Part shown: one piece after another, positions 54,901-63,003 of the stretch
Numbering within the stretch: position 1 is the stretch's first letter
How the letters are laid out: every line of letters begins with the position of its first letter
Source: Deltaproteobacteria bacterium
Lineage (GTDB): Bacteria; Myxococcota_A; UBA9042; DTJE01
Assembly (NCBI GenBank): GCA_029547805.1
Contig: JAKPOP010000008.1
Location: 1 to 64,000, forward strand
Length of the DNA stretch: 64,000 nt
Direction: 5' to 3'
Notes under the pieces: model-generated
Seen by the model: only the letters and a program-made list of their open reading frames with translations
Databases searched by the model: none
Told to the model about the DNA's origin: nothing
Position numbers and translations under genes: made by a program

Positions 54901-57324
54901 CGCCGCCGAGGGACCGTAGCCCAGCGGAGAGGAGAACTGGGCCTCGGAGACCCAGTTGATCATGTTGAACCGGGAGTCGCCGATCTTCTTCATGGACTGC
55001 GCCAGTTCGAGGCGCTTCGCCGGATCGAGTTTCTGGGCGCCCGGCAGCAGGTCCACGCAGGGGTTGATGACGGGCAGGCGGTTCAGTTCGTCCGGGGAGG
55101 CGTTCCGGATCACGGACCAGGGGGCGAAGAGGTTCGACGCCCACCGGTCGTCGTTGAGCGCGCCGCCCTCGACGGCCGGGGTGTAGGTGTTGCGACACAT
55201 CGTGAACATCGGGGGCAACAGGGCCTTGATCTCCTCGAAGCGGGCCCAGTCGGCGTCGGTCATGGGGTTGTCATAGCCCACGCAACGACTGATCTGGTTC
55301 TCCCGGAAGCAGGTGATGTCTCCCCGGGAACCGGCCGGGGTCAGGACCAGTCGCTGGGGCACGAAGTCCGCCCCCAGGGTCACGCTGTTGCCGCCGCCGG
55401 CGATCAACTGGTAGCCGCTGCTGGCGCCCGGGAGCATCGAGTACATCCGGATTCCGCCGGCGATGGAGAGGTCCGCCGCCTGGCCGGTCAGGTTGATCAC
55501 CCGCAGCCCCTTGATGTCGGCCTTGGCCGCCGTGCTGGCCGCCAGGGTGGAGCCGTCCCAGACCACCGTGACCACCTGGTTCACCGGGCAGTCGGCCACG
55601 ACCGACGCGACCACCGCATCGCCGTCGAGCACCTGGAAGGTCGCCTGGCTGGCAGGCGCCACGGAGGCATGGGGCGGGTCCGCCGGGTCCATCGAATCCT
55701 GGGAGAGGGCCGCGATGCCCGTCAACACGGTCGTTCCGGCCACGCTCAGGTTCAGGGTGGTGCCCTCGGCGACGTTGATCAGGCGCACGCCGCACTTCGA
55801 GGTCAGGTCGCCCGGGTAGCGCCAGTCGGGGACCAGAACGGTGCGGCCCCCGGTCCGGGCGATGGCGGTCTTGGCAATGGAGGACCAGAGGATCTTGCCC
55901 GTCCCGGTCTTCGGGAGGTCATCCTGGTTGCCCACCTCGTCGAGGTCGAAGAAGCGGTCCACCAGGGCGTGGGGAGCGCAGTCGGCGTCGGTCTCGCAGG
56001 TCCGGAAGGAGTCCTGGCCCAGGATGCGCCCCTTCTCCTCCCAGAGGTAGAGCCACGCAACCGTGTCCTGGAAGGCCTTGCTCCAGATCTCGGCGGTCCG
56101 GACGGACCCGGGCCAGTAGAGTTCCGGCAGGTCGTAGGAGACGTGGTAGACGATGGGCTTCAGGCCGCGCTCGGAGTAAGGGAGGGGCTTCCGGGTCACG
56201 CAGGTGCCTCGCTGGAACCAGCCCGGGGCGCTGCAGAACTGCTTCGTGCCGTCCTGGTTGGTCGTGTCGCAGCCGGTGTGGGCCAGGTCCCGGAAGCAGG
56301 GGACGGGCTTCCCCTGGTCATCCAGCACCGGGGTCTCCTCGAAGGTCTTCTGCCAGATGTTCCACCGGTTGATGAAGGAGATCCGGCCCATCTCCGTGAG
56401 GCCGTAGTTCGGGTTGTAGGCATTTCGCTCGGTCAGGAAGTAGCCGAAGAGGTTCTGGCGGTCCTCGTTGTGGAAGCGCAGGGGCTCGTAGTCCTCCATG
56501 TGGTCCACCTTCCGGAAGGCGGTCCGGAACTTGATCAGGGCCGGGGCGCAGTCGGCCGTCGAGACGCCGTAGATGTCGCAGGTCCCGGTGGAGGAGGGCT
56601 CGCCATAGACCTTCGTGACGATGTCGATGTAGTCGTCCAGGAAGGTCGGGGCGTCGGGGTTGGTCGGGTCGTCGGCCTGGACGTAGTAGTCCACGGGAGA
56701 CTGGGAGACCATGCGGGCCATGAAGGTGAAGTCGTTGATCAGGTTCCGGGCCCAGTTGACCCGCATGTACTTGCGCTGCCACCACTTCCGATCCGTGGTG
56801 TTCTCCTCGAGGACGGTCGTCTGCTCGCCGGTCTGGGCATTGTAGCGGCGCTGGACGTCGAAGTGGGAGGAGATGGGGAACATCGCCGCAGGCTGGCCCA
56901 CGTAGAGTTCCAGGAAGCAGCAGGTCCGGGTGGGGTCGGCCAGATTGTCCTTGCCGTCCACGCACTGGTAGGCCTCGCTGTTTTCGGACGTGCAGGCATC
57001 GTCCCAGTAGCGGAAGATCCGCTGCTGGTGCCACTCCTTCTCGGATCCCTCGATGTACTCCACCACCGGGTAGACCACCAGGAACTTTTCCTGGACGTCG
57101 AAGATCACCTTGCCGGTGGCGCCGAAGTTCGTCTCGCCGACGAACGACCAGGCACCCGAGTAGGGGATGTCGATGACCGTCTGGTTCATGTACCAGATGC
57201 CTGCAAACTGCTTCTTGGGCAGTCGCTCCGCCTGGGTCCGATCGATGGTCCCGACATCCGTGGCGCATCCGGCCACCCATGCGGTCAACCATGCCATTCC
57301 GACGAGGATTCGTGCGCCCTTCAT
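51988..57324 (-). CDS. Giant metzincin-type zinc metalloprotease lipoprotein (paralogue 2)
   Basis: A 1778-residue lipoprotein, lipobox VAGC (C20), then ATDVGTIDRTQ like paralogue 1. The zinc motif HEVGHTVGLRH starts at H1071 and the Met-turn SSIMDYG lies about 165 residues on. Between them sits a Cys-rich insert of about 80 residues (CSGGYC, CTKKADCG, CGLHGECPAGAWC) that paralogue 1 lacks at this place. The two share many blocks, for example DR-WW-R-Y-RV-W and IG-YD-AA. The start at 57324 follows GGGAGGTTG. It is first of the pair, 70 bp from the next, so they are probably one operon. Inference: surface or periplasmic protease for scavenging or predation. Confidence 0.85.
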   Translation of the reverse strand: MKGARILVGMAWLTAWVAGCATDVGTIDRTQAERLPKKQFAGIWYMNQTVIDIPYSGAWSFVGETNFGATGKVIFDVQEKFLVVYPVVEYIEGSEKEWHQQRIFRYWDDACTSENSEAYQCVDGKDNLADPTRTCCFLELYVGQPAAMFPISSHFDVQRRYNAQTGEQTTVLEENTTDRKWWQRKYMRVNWARNLINDFTFMARMVSQSPVDYYVQADDPTNPDAPTFLDDYIDIVTKVYGEPSSTGTCDIYGVSTADCAPALIKFRTAFRKVDHMEDYEPLRFHNEDRQNLFGYFLTERNAYNPNYGLTEMGRISFINRWNIWQKTFEETPVLDDQGKPVPCFRDLAHTGCDTTNQDGTKQFCSAPGWFQRGTCVTRKPLPYSERGLKPIVYHVSYDLPELYWPGSVRTAEIWSKAFQDTVAWLYLWEEKGRILGQDSFRTCETDADCAPHALVDRFFDLDEVGNQDDLPKTGTGKILWSSIAKTAIARTGGRTVLVPDWRYPGDLTSKCGVRLINVAEGTTLNLSVAGTTVLTGIAALSQDSMDPADPPHASVAPASQATFQVLDGDAVVASVVADCPVNQVVTVVWDGSTLAASTAAKADIKGLRVINLTGQAADLSIAGGIRMYSMLPGASSGYQLIAGGGNSVTLGADFVPQRLVLTPAGSRGDITCFRENQISRCVGYDNPMTDADWARFEEIKALLPPMFTMCRNTYTPAVEGGALNDDRWASNLFAPWSVIRNASPDELNRLPVINPCVDLLPGAQKLDPAKRLELAQSMKKIGDSRFNMINWVSEAQFSSPLGYGPSAADPDSGEIFWSTANIYGAPLEYYGTLYRDLFDLIRGRLQTADYITGQRVRDYVLGNEDTFTGPDSLPVEKAMAPAGLSPQELLHEGHGHSHLRPSDVGIQTAAPVTPRQMLAVLRDPKLKDALQTVPVRGTSWGTQRLKAVQGTWLEQMLVNDEVRHALESTPGAEGTSPLDWANLEAVQKKERERQVFLGQHAYCYGEFADEGMVGMVKSWACMPEDTRPRCDEKTFDPLDHRYDTDSPCCIDDSDFLARAVAQRFYTAVVEHEVGHTVGLRHNFAASTDLFNYPDKYFDIREKEPVPCTMDEECDAPSGQYCSGGYCRYKKVETCTKKADCGFVGGGLTADWFDCVGGQCVELTRCGLHGECPAGAWCNGDDRLCYTGTGSDARRIETPVQNGADDLVRAMIPRAGMTEREANLSRTIYQYSSIMDYGQRWNSDILDIGKYDQAAIRFGYGSLVDVFTDVSRLHQRIHTDYLAYGYDNEAQTSDALDTSYWNWGVYFSQFYFLNTLIGDRAIRSEGDFARNRAAVPWEALRAEETMVTNYYRNYADKSYVMVPYKFSGDEYSGNVGVYTWDTGVDPLEIVHNMGIALKEYYLLDAFKRERYGAGLHGDPMSYLSRIQSRYMEPMRGCGMYYALFAHVLKNYSWRGLWANARQMGWALRRASETGFEMLAQSLASPAPGSYRLNVDQNLFQNFSYDVGAPGSQLDIPLGVGKYPYTTFWDGAGYFFWDHALYIGSFWERIAALMTLTDSTVYFTTNYVGEQLNIGVGTSIGFNTMYPQQLAEVFGGIITGEPAMFAGSVQNGKFVPRTIFDPDNSDVYSTTPSPYLTQAGIPTGPKVEPSIQNLTMRLYLMLYGMAYLPASFDPSFLDSFAICLKGNGNCHDLAPSSGITTEEFTDPYTGKTYVTWAPTYRSNWYSPNVELVRKALAKKAAWEAAATPEAKAQAETELREVVETLDLMRGVYEIYSKMKI

Positions 57325-57457
57325 CTACAACCTCCCACGCCCGGGTCCTGGCGCCGGGAACGCCCCGGCTCCGGAAAACAGCGTGACATAGCAGAAAGCG
57401 AACCGGAGGGGAAGGGGGAAAACATTCGAGACCCGCGAGACCTTGGCACCCCGATGA

Positions 57458-57486
57458 TTGCCCTGGAGGCGCCCGCGTGATAGAAA
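57458..57486 (+). promoter_or_regulatory. Candidate promoter of the PilZ gene
   Basis: TTGCCC (57458-57463), 17 bp, TAGAAA (57481-57486), ending 31 bp before the PilZ start codon. Four of six matches in each box. Confidence 0.4.
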
Positions 57487-57517
57487 GATGCGGACGGTTG
57501 ATCAGGAGGGCGGAACC

Positions 57518-57850
57518 ATGGCCGAGAAGCGCCGTTCCATGCGGATTCGGCCCGATGCCCGGGTGGACGTGGTCGGGGACTCGGAGGTCCTGCTGTTCCA
57601 GCGGATCCGGGACCTCGGGGAAGGGGGCATGAGCATCGAGTACCCCGATGCCGAGACGCTGGGCGACATGCTGGACCTCTCCCTCACGCTGCCCACCGGG
57701 GAGAGCCTGGACCTGGTCGGGGAGGTGGTCCGGGTCTCCCAGGACCCGGTCTGCGTGCTGGGCATCCGGTTCGTGGGCATTTCCGAGGAGCAGAAGGAGA
57801 TCCTGCGGAGGTACCTGCAGTCCGAGGCGGCGAGGCGGGGGCTGGCATGA
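57518..57850 (+). CDS. PilZ-domain protein
   Basis: A 110-residue single-domain PilZ protein. It has the RxxxR arm (RRSMR) at the N terminus; the second motif reads DLGEGG where DxSxxG is expected, so cyclic-di-GMP binding is possible but not certain. The C-terminal helix (EEQKEILRRYLQ) is typical. The ATG at 57518 follows CAGGAGGGCGG; ATGs at 57458 and 57488 are upstream but lie in the promoter area. Its stop overlaps the next gene as ATGA. Confidence 0.88.
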   Translation: MAEKRRSMRIRPDARVDVVGDSEVLLFQRIRDLGEGGMSIEYPDAETLGDMLDLSLTLPTGESLDLVGEVVRVSQDPVCVLGIRFVGISEEQKEILRRYLQSEAARRGLA

Positions 57851-58425
57851 AGCGCGACGAGGAGATCCGGGAGGCCCGGCAGCAGGAGGAGAGGGCTCGG
57901 GCAGCCCTGTTGCGCCTGGGGGCCGAGGTCCGGGAGGCCCTGGGGGAGGACCTGCTGGAGTTCCCCCAGTGGGAGGTCCGGCGGCGATTCCTGGCGGCAC
58001 CCGAGTTCGCCCGGACCTTCGAGGACGAGCGGCTGGCGGCCCTGAAGGAGGAGTTGCGGCAGCGGACGCCCGACATCCGGGACCAGGTGATCCGGGCGAT
58101 GGAGGACGAGGACCTCTGGTTCTCTGGTGCCGAGGTGGAGGGGAATCCCGGAAAGTCGCTGGCGGAGAACCCGCGCCTCTGGGCGGCGACCGGCGCCGTC
58201 ACCCGGTTCATCCAGGAGGTCCTGCGGCGATATGGATTTCCGAATGCCGAGGACCCGGTGGAATACCGGATGCCGATGCGCTTCATCCGGCGGAAGTACC
58301 TGCCGGGTCTGGCGGAGAAGTACTGGACCCTGCTGGCGGACTGGCGGGAGGCCCGGGCCCGGATCCGGGAACTGGAGGAGGGGGAGGTCCGGGAGGACCT
58401 GGCGCGTCGGTGGGACCGGTTCTGA
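57847..58425 (+). CDS. Charged helical protein of unknown function
   Basis: A 192-residue soluble protein very rich in Arg, Glu and Leu; the first 35 residues and last 30 look like coiled coil (REARQQEERARAALL; REARARIRELEEGEVRE). A central segment with aromatic residues (FIQEVLRRYGF, RKYLPGLAEKYWTLL) suggests a folded helical core. It overlaps the PilZ gene by four bases and is probably translated with it, so it may be a PilZ partner. No family recognised. Confidence 0.72.
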   Translation: MKRDEEIREARQQEERARAALLRLGAEVREALGEDLLEFPQWEVRRRFLAAPEFARTFEDERLAALKEELRQRTPDIRDQVIRAMEDEDLWFSGAEVEGNPGKSLAENPRLWAATGAVTRFIQEVLRRYGFPNAEDPVEYRMPMRFIRRKYLPGLAEKYWTLLADWREARARIRELEEGEVREDLARRWDRF

Positions 58426-58438
58426 TGGCGGGAGCGGG

Positions 58439-58512
58439 TGGCGAAGGAGGGACTCGAACCCCCGACACGGCGGATATGAGCCGCCTGCTCTGACCGGCTG
58501 AGCTACTTCGCC
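58439..58512 (-). tRNA. tRNA with CAT anticodon (probably elongator tRNA-Met)
   Basis: A 74-base tRNA: acceptor GGCGAAG/CTTCGCC with discriminator A, D arm with TAGCTCAGCCGGTCAGAGCA, anticodon stem GGCGG/CCGCC around CTCATAT, T arm GGGGGTTCGAGTCCC. The body resembles elongator methionine tRNA. A CAT anticodon may instead mark tRNA-Ile2 (lysidine-modified), which cannot be told by eye. The 3' CCA is not encoded (CCC follows). Confidence 0.93.
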
Positions 58513-58577
58513 CGGGTCGCCAAAGGCGGACGGGAAGATACTGGAGGCGGCGGGGGGTGTCAAGGGGAGGTGAGGGC

Positions 58578-60122
58578 ATGGGAGGGCGTCTTCTGGTCCT
58601 GGTCGCCCTGGCGGGGATGGCCTTTCCCTGCCGGGCCCAGACCCGGGTCGGATCCGAGTCGGTCCTGGTGGTGTTGGATTCCTACCTGAAGGGCGTGGAC
58701 GGGCAGGCCGTCCCGGACTACGGGCGCCTGCTCGCGGAGGAACTCCGGCAGACGGGGCGCTTCGCGGTGCTCGAGCGCCAGAACGTCCAGGAGCGGTTCC
58801 GGGCCGTGCTGATCGTCCCGCCCAAGCGGATGCAGGAGGAGCGTCTCTCGGCCATCGAGGGGTTGATCCGACAGGGGGACGACCTGCTCTACAGCGATCC
58901 CCAGAGGGCGGTGGATGTCCTCAGCAAGGCCCGGCAGGAACTGGAGGCCCTGGCGGAGGGCATGGCGGTCAGCGAGAAGGTCCGGACGGAGTACCTGAAG
59001 GCCCAGATGCTGCTGGCCCGGTCCCACCTGGATGCAGGAAACGAGGCCCGGGCCACCGAGGTCCTGCGGGAGGTGATTCGGCAGTACGGCGAGTCGCTGG
59101 AGGTGACCGAGAAGGACTACCACCCGCGGCTCGTGCGGCTCTTCCGGAAGGTTCGCCAGGAGATGCTGGGGAGCCGGACCGGCGTGGTGGTGGTGACCAC
59201 TCCCGAGACGGGATGCCAGACCCTGCTGGACGGGAGGGAACTGCCGGGCCTGACGCCCCGGGAATACTCGGGACTCTTCCCGGGGATGCACTACCTGCAG
59301 GTGCGCTGCGGTGGCGCCGAGTCCATGATCCGGCGGATCCAGATCGGTCGGGAGCGTCTCTCCCTGCTGGTGGACGTGCCCTTCGAGGCGGCGATGACCC
59401 TGGACGGAAATCGCCTGGGGTTGTCCTTTCCCGACGTCCAGGCCCGGGAGACCTTCGCCCAGCCCTTTGCGAGGCAGTTCGGCGAGATCGTCGGGGCGGA
59501 CCTGGTGCTGCTCCAGGGGCTGGACCCCGATGGCGAACTGGACGCCCGCCTGATCGAGGTACGGACGGGACAGGAGGTGGGGCGGGGCCGGGCCCCGGCC
59601 AAGTCCCAGGTTGCGACACCCTCGTCGGTGAGGGCCGTGGTCGCGGCCATCCAGGGGAGGGAGCCGACGGCCGCGGGGGCGCGGGCAACCTCATCGCCGC
59701 CTCCCAAGCCCAAGAAGGTTCGGAAGGGCGGGGCGACGGGCTGGGTCGTGGGCTCCCTGGTGACCGCCGCAGGCCTGGGCCTGGCCTCCTGGGCCGCCTA
59801 CGAGTCGGCCGTCTGGGCTGACGCCCGCAGCCAGGCGACGAAGCCCTATCCGGACCGGGATCCCGGGGAGACGGACGTGGCCTACCTGGCCCGGTTGCGG
59901 GCCGCCTACGAACAGAAGGTCTCGGACGCCGACCGGGCGAACCGGGCCGCGACGCTGGCGGCGGTGGGCTGGTCCGTGGGCGGCGTGGCCACCGTCACGG
60001 GGGTCGTGCTGCTGGTGCTCAAGGACCGCATCTTCCCGAGCCGGTCCGGGGGATCCGATTCCCTGCTGATGCCGATGCCGATGCGAGCCGGTGGCGGCCT
60101 GGCCTTCTCGATCTCCTTCTGA
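58578..60122 (+). CDS. Exported PEGA-domain membrane protein
   Basis: A 514-residue protein with a signal peptide (cut near CRA-Q). Residues about 20-80 resemble the N terminus of CsgG/penicillin-binding activator-type proteins (VLVVLDSYLKG, LAEELRQTGRFAVLER). A helical region follows, then a PEGA domain (about 200-260; TGCQTLLDGRELPGLTPREY). A Pro/Lys linker leads to two transmembrane helices (about 392-412 and 460-482). The ATG at 58578 is preceded by GGGGAGGTGA. Function unknown; PEGA proteins are usually envelope-associated. Confidence 0.75.
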   Translation: MGGRLLVLVALAGMAFPCRAQTRVGSESVLVVLDSYLKGVDGQAVPDYGRLLAEELRQTGRFAVLERQNVQERFRAVLIVPPKRMQEERLSAIEGLIRQGDDLLYSDPQRAVDVLSKARQELEALAEGMAVSEKVRTEYLKAQMLLARSHLDAGNEARATEVLREVIRQYGESLEVTEKDYHPRLVRLFRKVRQEMLGSRTGVVVVTTPETGCQTLLDGRELPGLTPREYSGLFPGMHYLQVRCGGAESMIRRIQIGRERLSLLVDVPFEAAMTLDGNRLGLSFPDVQARETFAQPFARQFGEIVGADLVLLQGLDPDGELDARLIEVRTGQEVGRGRAPAKSQVATPSSVRAVVAAIQGREPTAAGARATSSPPPKPKKVRKGGATGWVVGSLVTAAGLGLASWAAYESAVWADARSQATKPYPDRDPGETDVAYLARLRAAYEQKVSDADRANRAATLAAVGWSVGGVATVTGVVLLVLKDRIFPSRSGGSDSLLMPMPMRAGGGLAFSISF

Positions 60123-60186
60123 GGCATTCCGCAGGCGTTCTCGCCGAATCGTTCCGGCCCGTCGGGGGCGCCCGGGGGCCGTCCGG

Positions 60187-61056
60187 TCACCGGAAGAGGC
60201 CGGGGAGGGCCTGCCAGGGGATTCGGCCGAGGTAGAGATCGCCGGTGCGACAGGGTTCCGGTGGTGGGGCTCTGGCGGCCCTCCGCTTCGTTCCGTCCCT
60301 CCGTCTGCCGGCATGTCCCGGGGGGCCGCCTCTCGCGACCTCCAGGGCCTTGACCGGGGCCGGGCAGGAGCGCAGCGCCGTGTCCTCCCGGCTGTTCTTC
60401 TGGATCCCCATCCGGAGGTCCCGGATGCCTCCGGCCAGGGGCCCGACCATGCCCAGGGCCTGGCCGGTCACCGAGACCACCACGGCGGCCAGCACCCGGG
60501 AGGGACTGCCGGGGGACCCCACCAGCGCGAAGAGGGCCACGTCGCCCGGGTGGGCGGCCCGGTTACGGCGCAACGTCCCCCGGGAAGAGGCGCGGCGCAG
60601 CAGAGTCCGGGTCCAGGCGTCCTCCGGCAGGTCCGATTTCCGGGCCCAGTCCATCACGTAGGCCAGGTGCCGGAGAAATCGGTTCTCGTCCCAGGACTGC
60701 TGCATGCCCTGGAGACGCAGCGCGGCCACCACGATCTCCGAATCGGCGCGCCCGTTCCCCAACTGGGGCCTCCGGGTGTCGGGCCAGGCCCCCTCGAGGG
60801 GGTCGGGACGGGGAGAGGACGGTCGGCCCGGTTGCCGGACCTTCTTGGGGGCAGTGCCTTTCGGGGTCCCTGAGGACCGTCCGCCGGTCCTCCTGGCGGT
60901 CCCTTTCCGAGGCGCCCCCCCGGATGGGGATTTCCGGGCCTCCAGAGCGCCCCGATCCCCCGTGGGCCTCGCCGCGGCCCAGGAGGACCCGGCGGTCCAC
61001 CCGGCGACGCTTGCCAGGATCAACCACCACAGGCGACTTGTCCGAGGCATGGTCAT
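60187..61056 (-). CDS. Exported basic protein of unknown function
   Basis: A 289-residue protein with a signal-like N terminus (LWWLILASVAGWTAGSSWAA) and then a very basic, low-complexity segment (about 35-85) rich in Arg, Lys, Pro and Gly. From about residue 95 there is a folded helical domain (VVAALRLQGMQQSWDENRFLRHLAYVMDW in shortened form) followed by ALFALVGSPGSPSRVLAAVVV, which could be a papain- or NlpC-like core, though no catalytic triad could be set. Starts at 61056 and 61050 are possible. Its start is 65 bp from the divergent transglycosylase gene. Confidence 0.6.
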   Translation of the reverse strand: MTMPRTSRLWWLILASVAGWTAGSSWAAARPTGDRGALEARKSPSGGAPRKGTARRTGGRSSGTPKGTAPKKVRQPGRPSSPRPDPLEGAWPDTRRPQLGNGRADSEIVVAALRLQGMQQSWDENRFLRHLAYVMDWARKSDLPEDAWTRTLLRRASSRGTLRRNRAAHPGDVALFALVGSPGSPSRVLAAVVVSVTGQALGMVGPLAGGIRDLRMGIQKNSREDTALRSCPAPVKALEVARGGPPGHAGRRRDGTKRRAARAPPPEPCRTGDLYLGRIPWQALPGLFR

Positions 61057-61121
61057 GGCCCGATGATACGTCCCAGTCGGGGGCTCGACTCTGACACGGC
61101 CCGGGCTCGGGAGGAAAGTTC

Positions 61122-61811
61122 GTGCAAGGGTCCAGGGGACGGGGAATCGGGATCGGGTTCCTGTGTCTCGCGGCGTCCTGGGTCGCCTGGGGCCCGGCGG
61201 CCTGGGTGCAGGCGTCCCCCTGTCGTCGGTGTCCCCCTCCCAGGTGCCTCGAGGAACCGGCCCCCCCCTCGCGGCGTCCCCTTGATGGGGAGGAGGGGCC
61301 GTTCCGGGGCCCCGAGGGGCCGTCGGCGTCCCGTCGCAGGCCCGAGCGACATCCCTACGAGCCGCGTCGGATTCCCTGTCCGGAAGTGGTCCGGCTGGCC
61401 CGGGAGATCGCCCCCCGGTACGGTCTGGAACCGGCGCTGCTGGCCGCCGTGGCCCGGGTCGAGAGCGCGTTCGTGGCCAACGTCCTGTCGCCGGTCGCCG
61501 CCGTGGGGCTCTCCCAGGTGATGCCGGCGGTGGCGGCCCGTCTGGGATGCGGCGACCTCTTCGTGCCCCGGGACAACCTGGAGTGTGGTGCCCGGGTGCT
61601 CCAGGGCTTCCTGCGGGCCTTCGATGGGGACCTGGTCGCCGCCCTCTCGGGCTACAACGCCGGCTACGGAATGCCTGGCGCGGCCCGAAGGGAACTGCGT
61701 CCCCCGGCGAACTTCCAGTATGTGGAGGACGTGCTCCGGGCCCGGTCGCGACTGATCAGGGCAGGCTGCCGGGCCTGGGAACCGGCCCCTGGGGAGCCCC
61801 GGCGTCATTGA
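61122..61811 (+). CDS. Exported lytic transglycosylase (SLT domain)
   Basis: A 229-residue secreted protein with a signal peptide and a short Pro/Arg-rich linker. The SLT domain (about 85-205) has the catalytic Glu in ARVESAF, then AVGLSQVMPAVAARLGC and ALSGYNAGYG, the usual order in Slt-type enzymes that cleave peptidoglycan to anhydro-muropeptides. The start is GTG at 61122 after GGGAGGAAAG. Divergent from the basic exported protein. Together with the GT51 fusion it shows wall remodelling functions in this region. Confidence 0.9.
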   Translation: MQGSRGRGIGIGFLCLAASWVAWGPAAWVQASPCRRCPPPRCLEEPAPPSRRPLDGEEGPFRGPEGPSASRRRPERHPYEPRRIPCPEVVRLAREIAPRYGLEPALLAAVARVESAFVANVLSPVAAVGLSQVMPAVAARLGCGDLFVPRDNLECGARVLQGFLRAFDGDLVAALSGYNAGYGMPGAARRELRPPANFQYVEDVLRARSRLIRAGCRAWEPAPGEPRRH

Positions 61812-61879
61812 CGGCCTCTCCGGGGGATCCTATGCTTCGGGAAGGAATCGATGGACGCGCCGGCGTCCGGGAGCGACCG

Positions 61880-62596
61880 ATGAGCGATGACCTGCCCCCT
61901 CCGCCCCCCGATCGTCCCCCCGATCCGCCGCCACCGCCTCCGGCCCCGCCGAAGGCGACGATGGGGCTCAAGGACATCCTGGAGCGGGCGCGCCAGGAGA
62001 GCGAGGCCGAGAGCCGCCGACTCATGGAGGAGCAGCGGCGCCGGGAGGAGGAGGAGGCCCGCCGGGCCCAGGCCGAGGCCGCCCGGAAGGCCGAGGAGGC
62101 CCGCCTCCGGGGCGAGGCGGAACGCCAGCGACTCGAGGCGGCCCTCCGGGACTACGAGGCCCGCCAGCGGCAGCAGAAGGAGGCCGCCGAGAGACCCGCG
62201 GTCGTCCCGGTCGCCACGTCGGTCTCGATGGCCGCGAAGAAGTCCCGGACGGGGATGGTCGTCGGGGTGGCCCTCTCCCTGGTGGTCGCGGGTGCCCTGG
62301 TGGGTTTCCTGCTGTGGCCCCGGGGCGAACTGCCTCCCTTCCCGACCGACCGCCTGCCCGAGACGGCTCGCCCTGGCACCGTGATCCAGACTCCGGTTCC
62401 CTATGGGGCGAGGTCTCTGGCCCAGACCCGCACGATCCCGGATCCGACCAAGGTGGTGGCCGTGGTCCGTCCGGCGCCCTACGAGGCCCCGGCGCCGGTG
62501 GTCCGCACCGGGCCTCGGGGCGGCGAGGTTCGGAAGAAGCCCGTCCTGGACCTGAACACCGGCATCCTGGGTGGGGGGAAGAAGGTGGTCCACTGA
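61880..62596 (+). CDS. Proline-rich and coiled-coil single-span membrane protein
   Basis: A 238-residue protein in four parts: a Pro/Asp-rich N terminus (1-25), a long charged coiled coil of Glu/Arg/Ala (about 30-102), one transmembrane helix (about 122-145; VVGVALSLVVAGALVGFLLW) and a Pro-rich C-terminal domain of about 90 residues. The ATG at 61880 follows GGGAGCGACC; an in-frame ATG at 61832 is possible. The layout recalls TonB- or TolA-like and scaffold proteins, but no energy-transducing motif was seen. No family recognised. Confidence 0.7.
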   Translation: MSDDLPPPPPDRPPDPPPPPPAPPKATMGLKDILERARQESEAESRRLMEEQRRREEEEARRAQAEAARKAEEARLRGEAERQRLEAALRDYEARQRQQKEAAERPAVVPVATSVSMAAKKSRTGMVVGVALSLVVAGALVGFLLWPRGELPPFPTDRLPETARPGTVIQTPVPYGARSLAQTRTIPDPTKVVAVVRPAPYEAPAPVVRTGPRGGEVRKKPVLDLNTGILGGGKKVVH

Positions 62597-62640
62597 ATCG
62601 GGGCTCCGCCGGTCCAGGCTCCCGCAGGAAAGGAATCGAC

Positions 62641-62973
62641 ATGGAGACGCGCGTGGTCCTGATCACGGCCCCCGCCGGGGAGGTCGCCCAGGGGATCGCC
62701 CGGGTTCTCGTCGAGGATCGCCTGGCCGCCTGCGTGAACCGGGTTCCCGGGGTCTCCTCGACCTATCGCTGGAAGGGCGAGGTGGTCGAGGATGCCGAGG
62801 ACCTGCTGATCCTGAAGACGACGCAGGACCGTCTGGAGGCCCTGCTGGCCCGGGTCCGGGAGATCCACCCCTACACGGTCCCCGAGGTACTGGCGCTGGA
62901 GGTGGCGGCGGGGGCGACTTCCTACCTGGACTGGGTGATGGCGGAGACGCGGCCGTCTTCCCGGAACCCGTAG
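62641..62973 (+). CDS. cutA: Divalent cation tolerance protein CutA
   Basis: A 110-residue trimeric cytoplasmic protein of the CutA family. Typical blocks are RLAACVNRVPGVSSTYRWKGEV, shortened here, and HPYTVPEVLALEV. CutA1 has been linked to copper tolerance in E. coli, but its cellular role is not settled. The ATG at 62641 follows AGGAAAGG; upstream in-frame codons have no CutA similarity. The next gene starts 30 bp after. Confidence 0.95.
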   Translation: METRVVLITAPAGEVAQGIARVLVEDRLAACVNRVPGVSSTYRWKGEVVEDAEDLLILKTTQDRLEALLARVREIHPYTVPEVLALEVAAGATSYLDWVMAETRPSSRNP

Positions 62974-63003
62974 TCCATTCTGCATCGGGGTGACGGGACC
63001 AAC

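Noticed and set aside
47613-57480. Very long plus-strand open frames (over 1500 and 1800 codons) opposite the metalloprotease genes
   Set aside because: They are rich in Val, Gly, His, Arg and Pro, lack any domain or signal sequence, and mirror minus-strand genes with lipoboxes, zinc motifs and ribosome binding sites. Long antisense frames are expected at this GC content.
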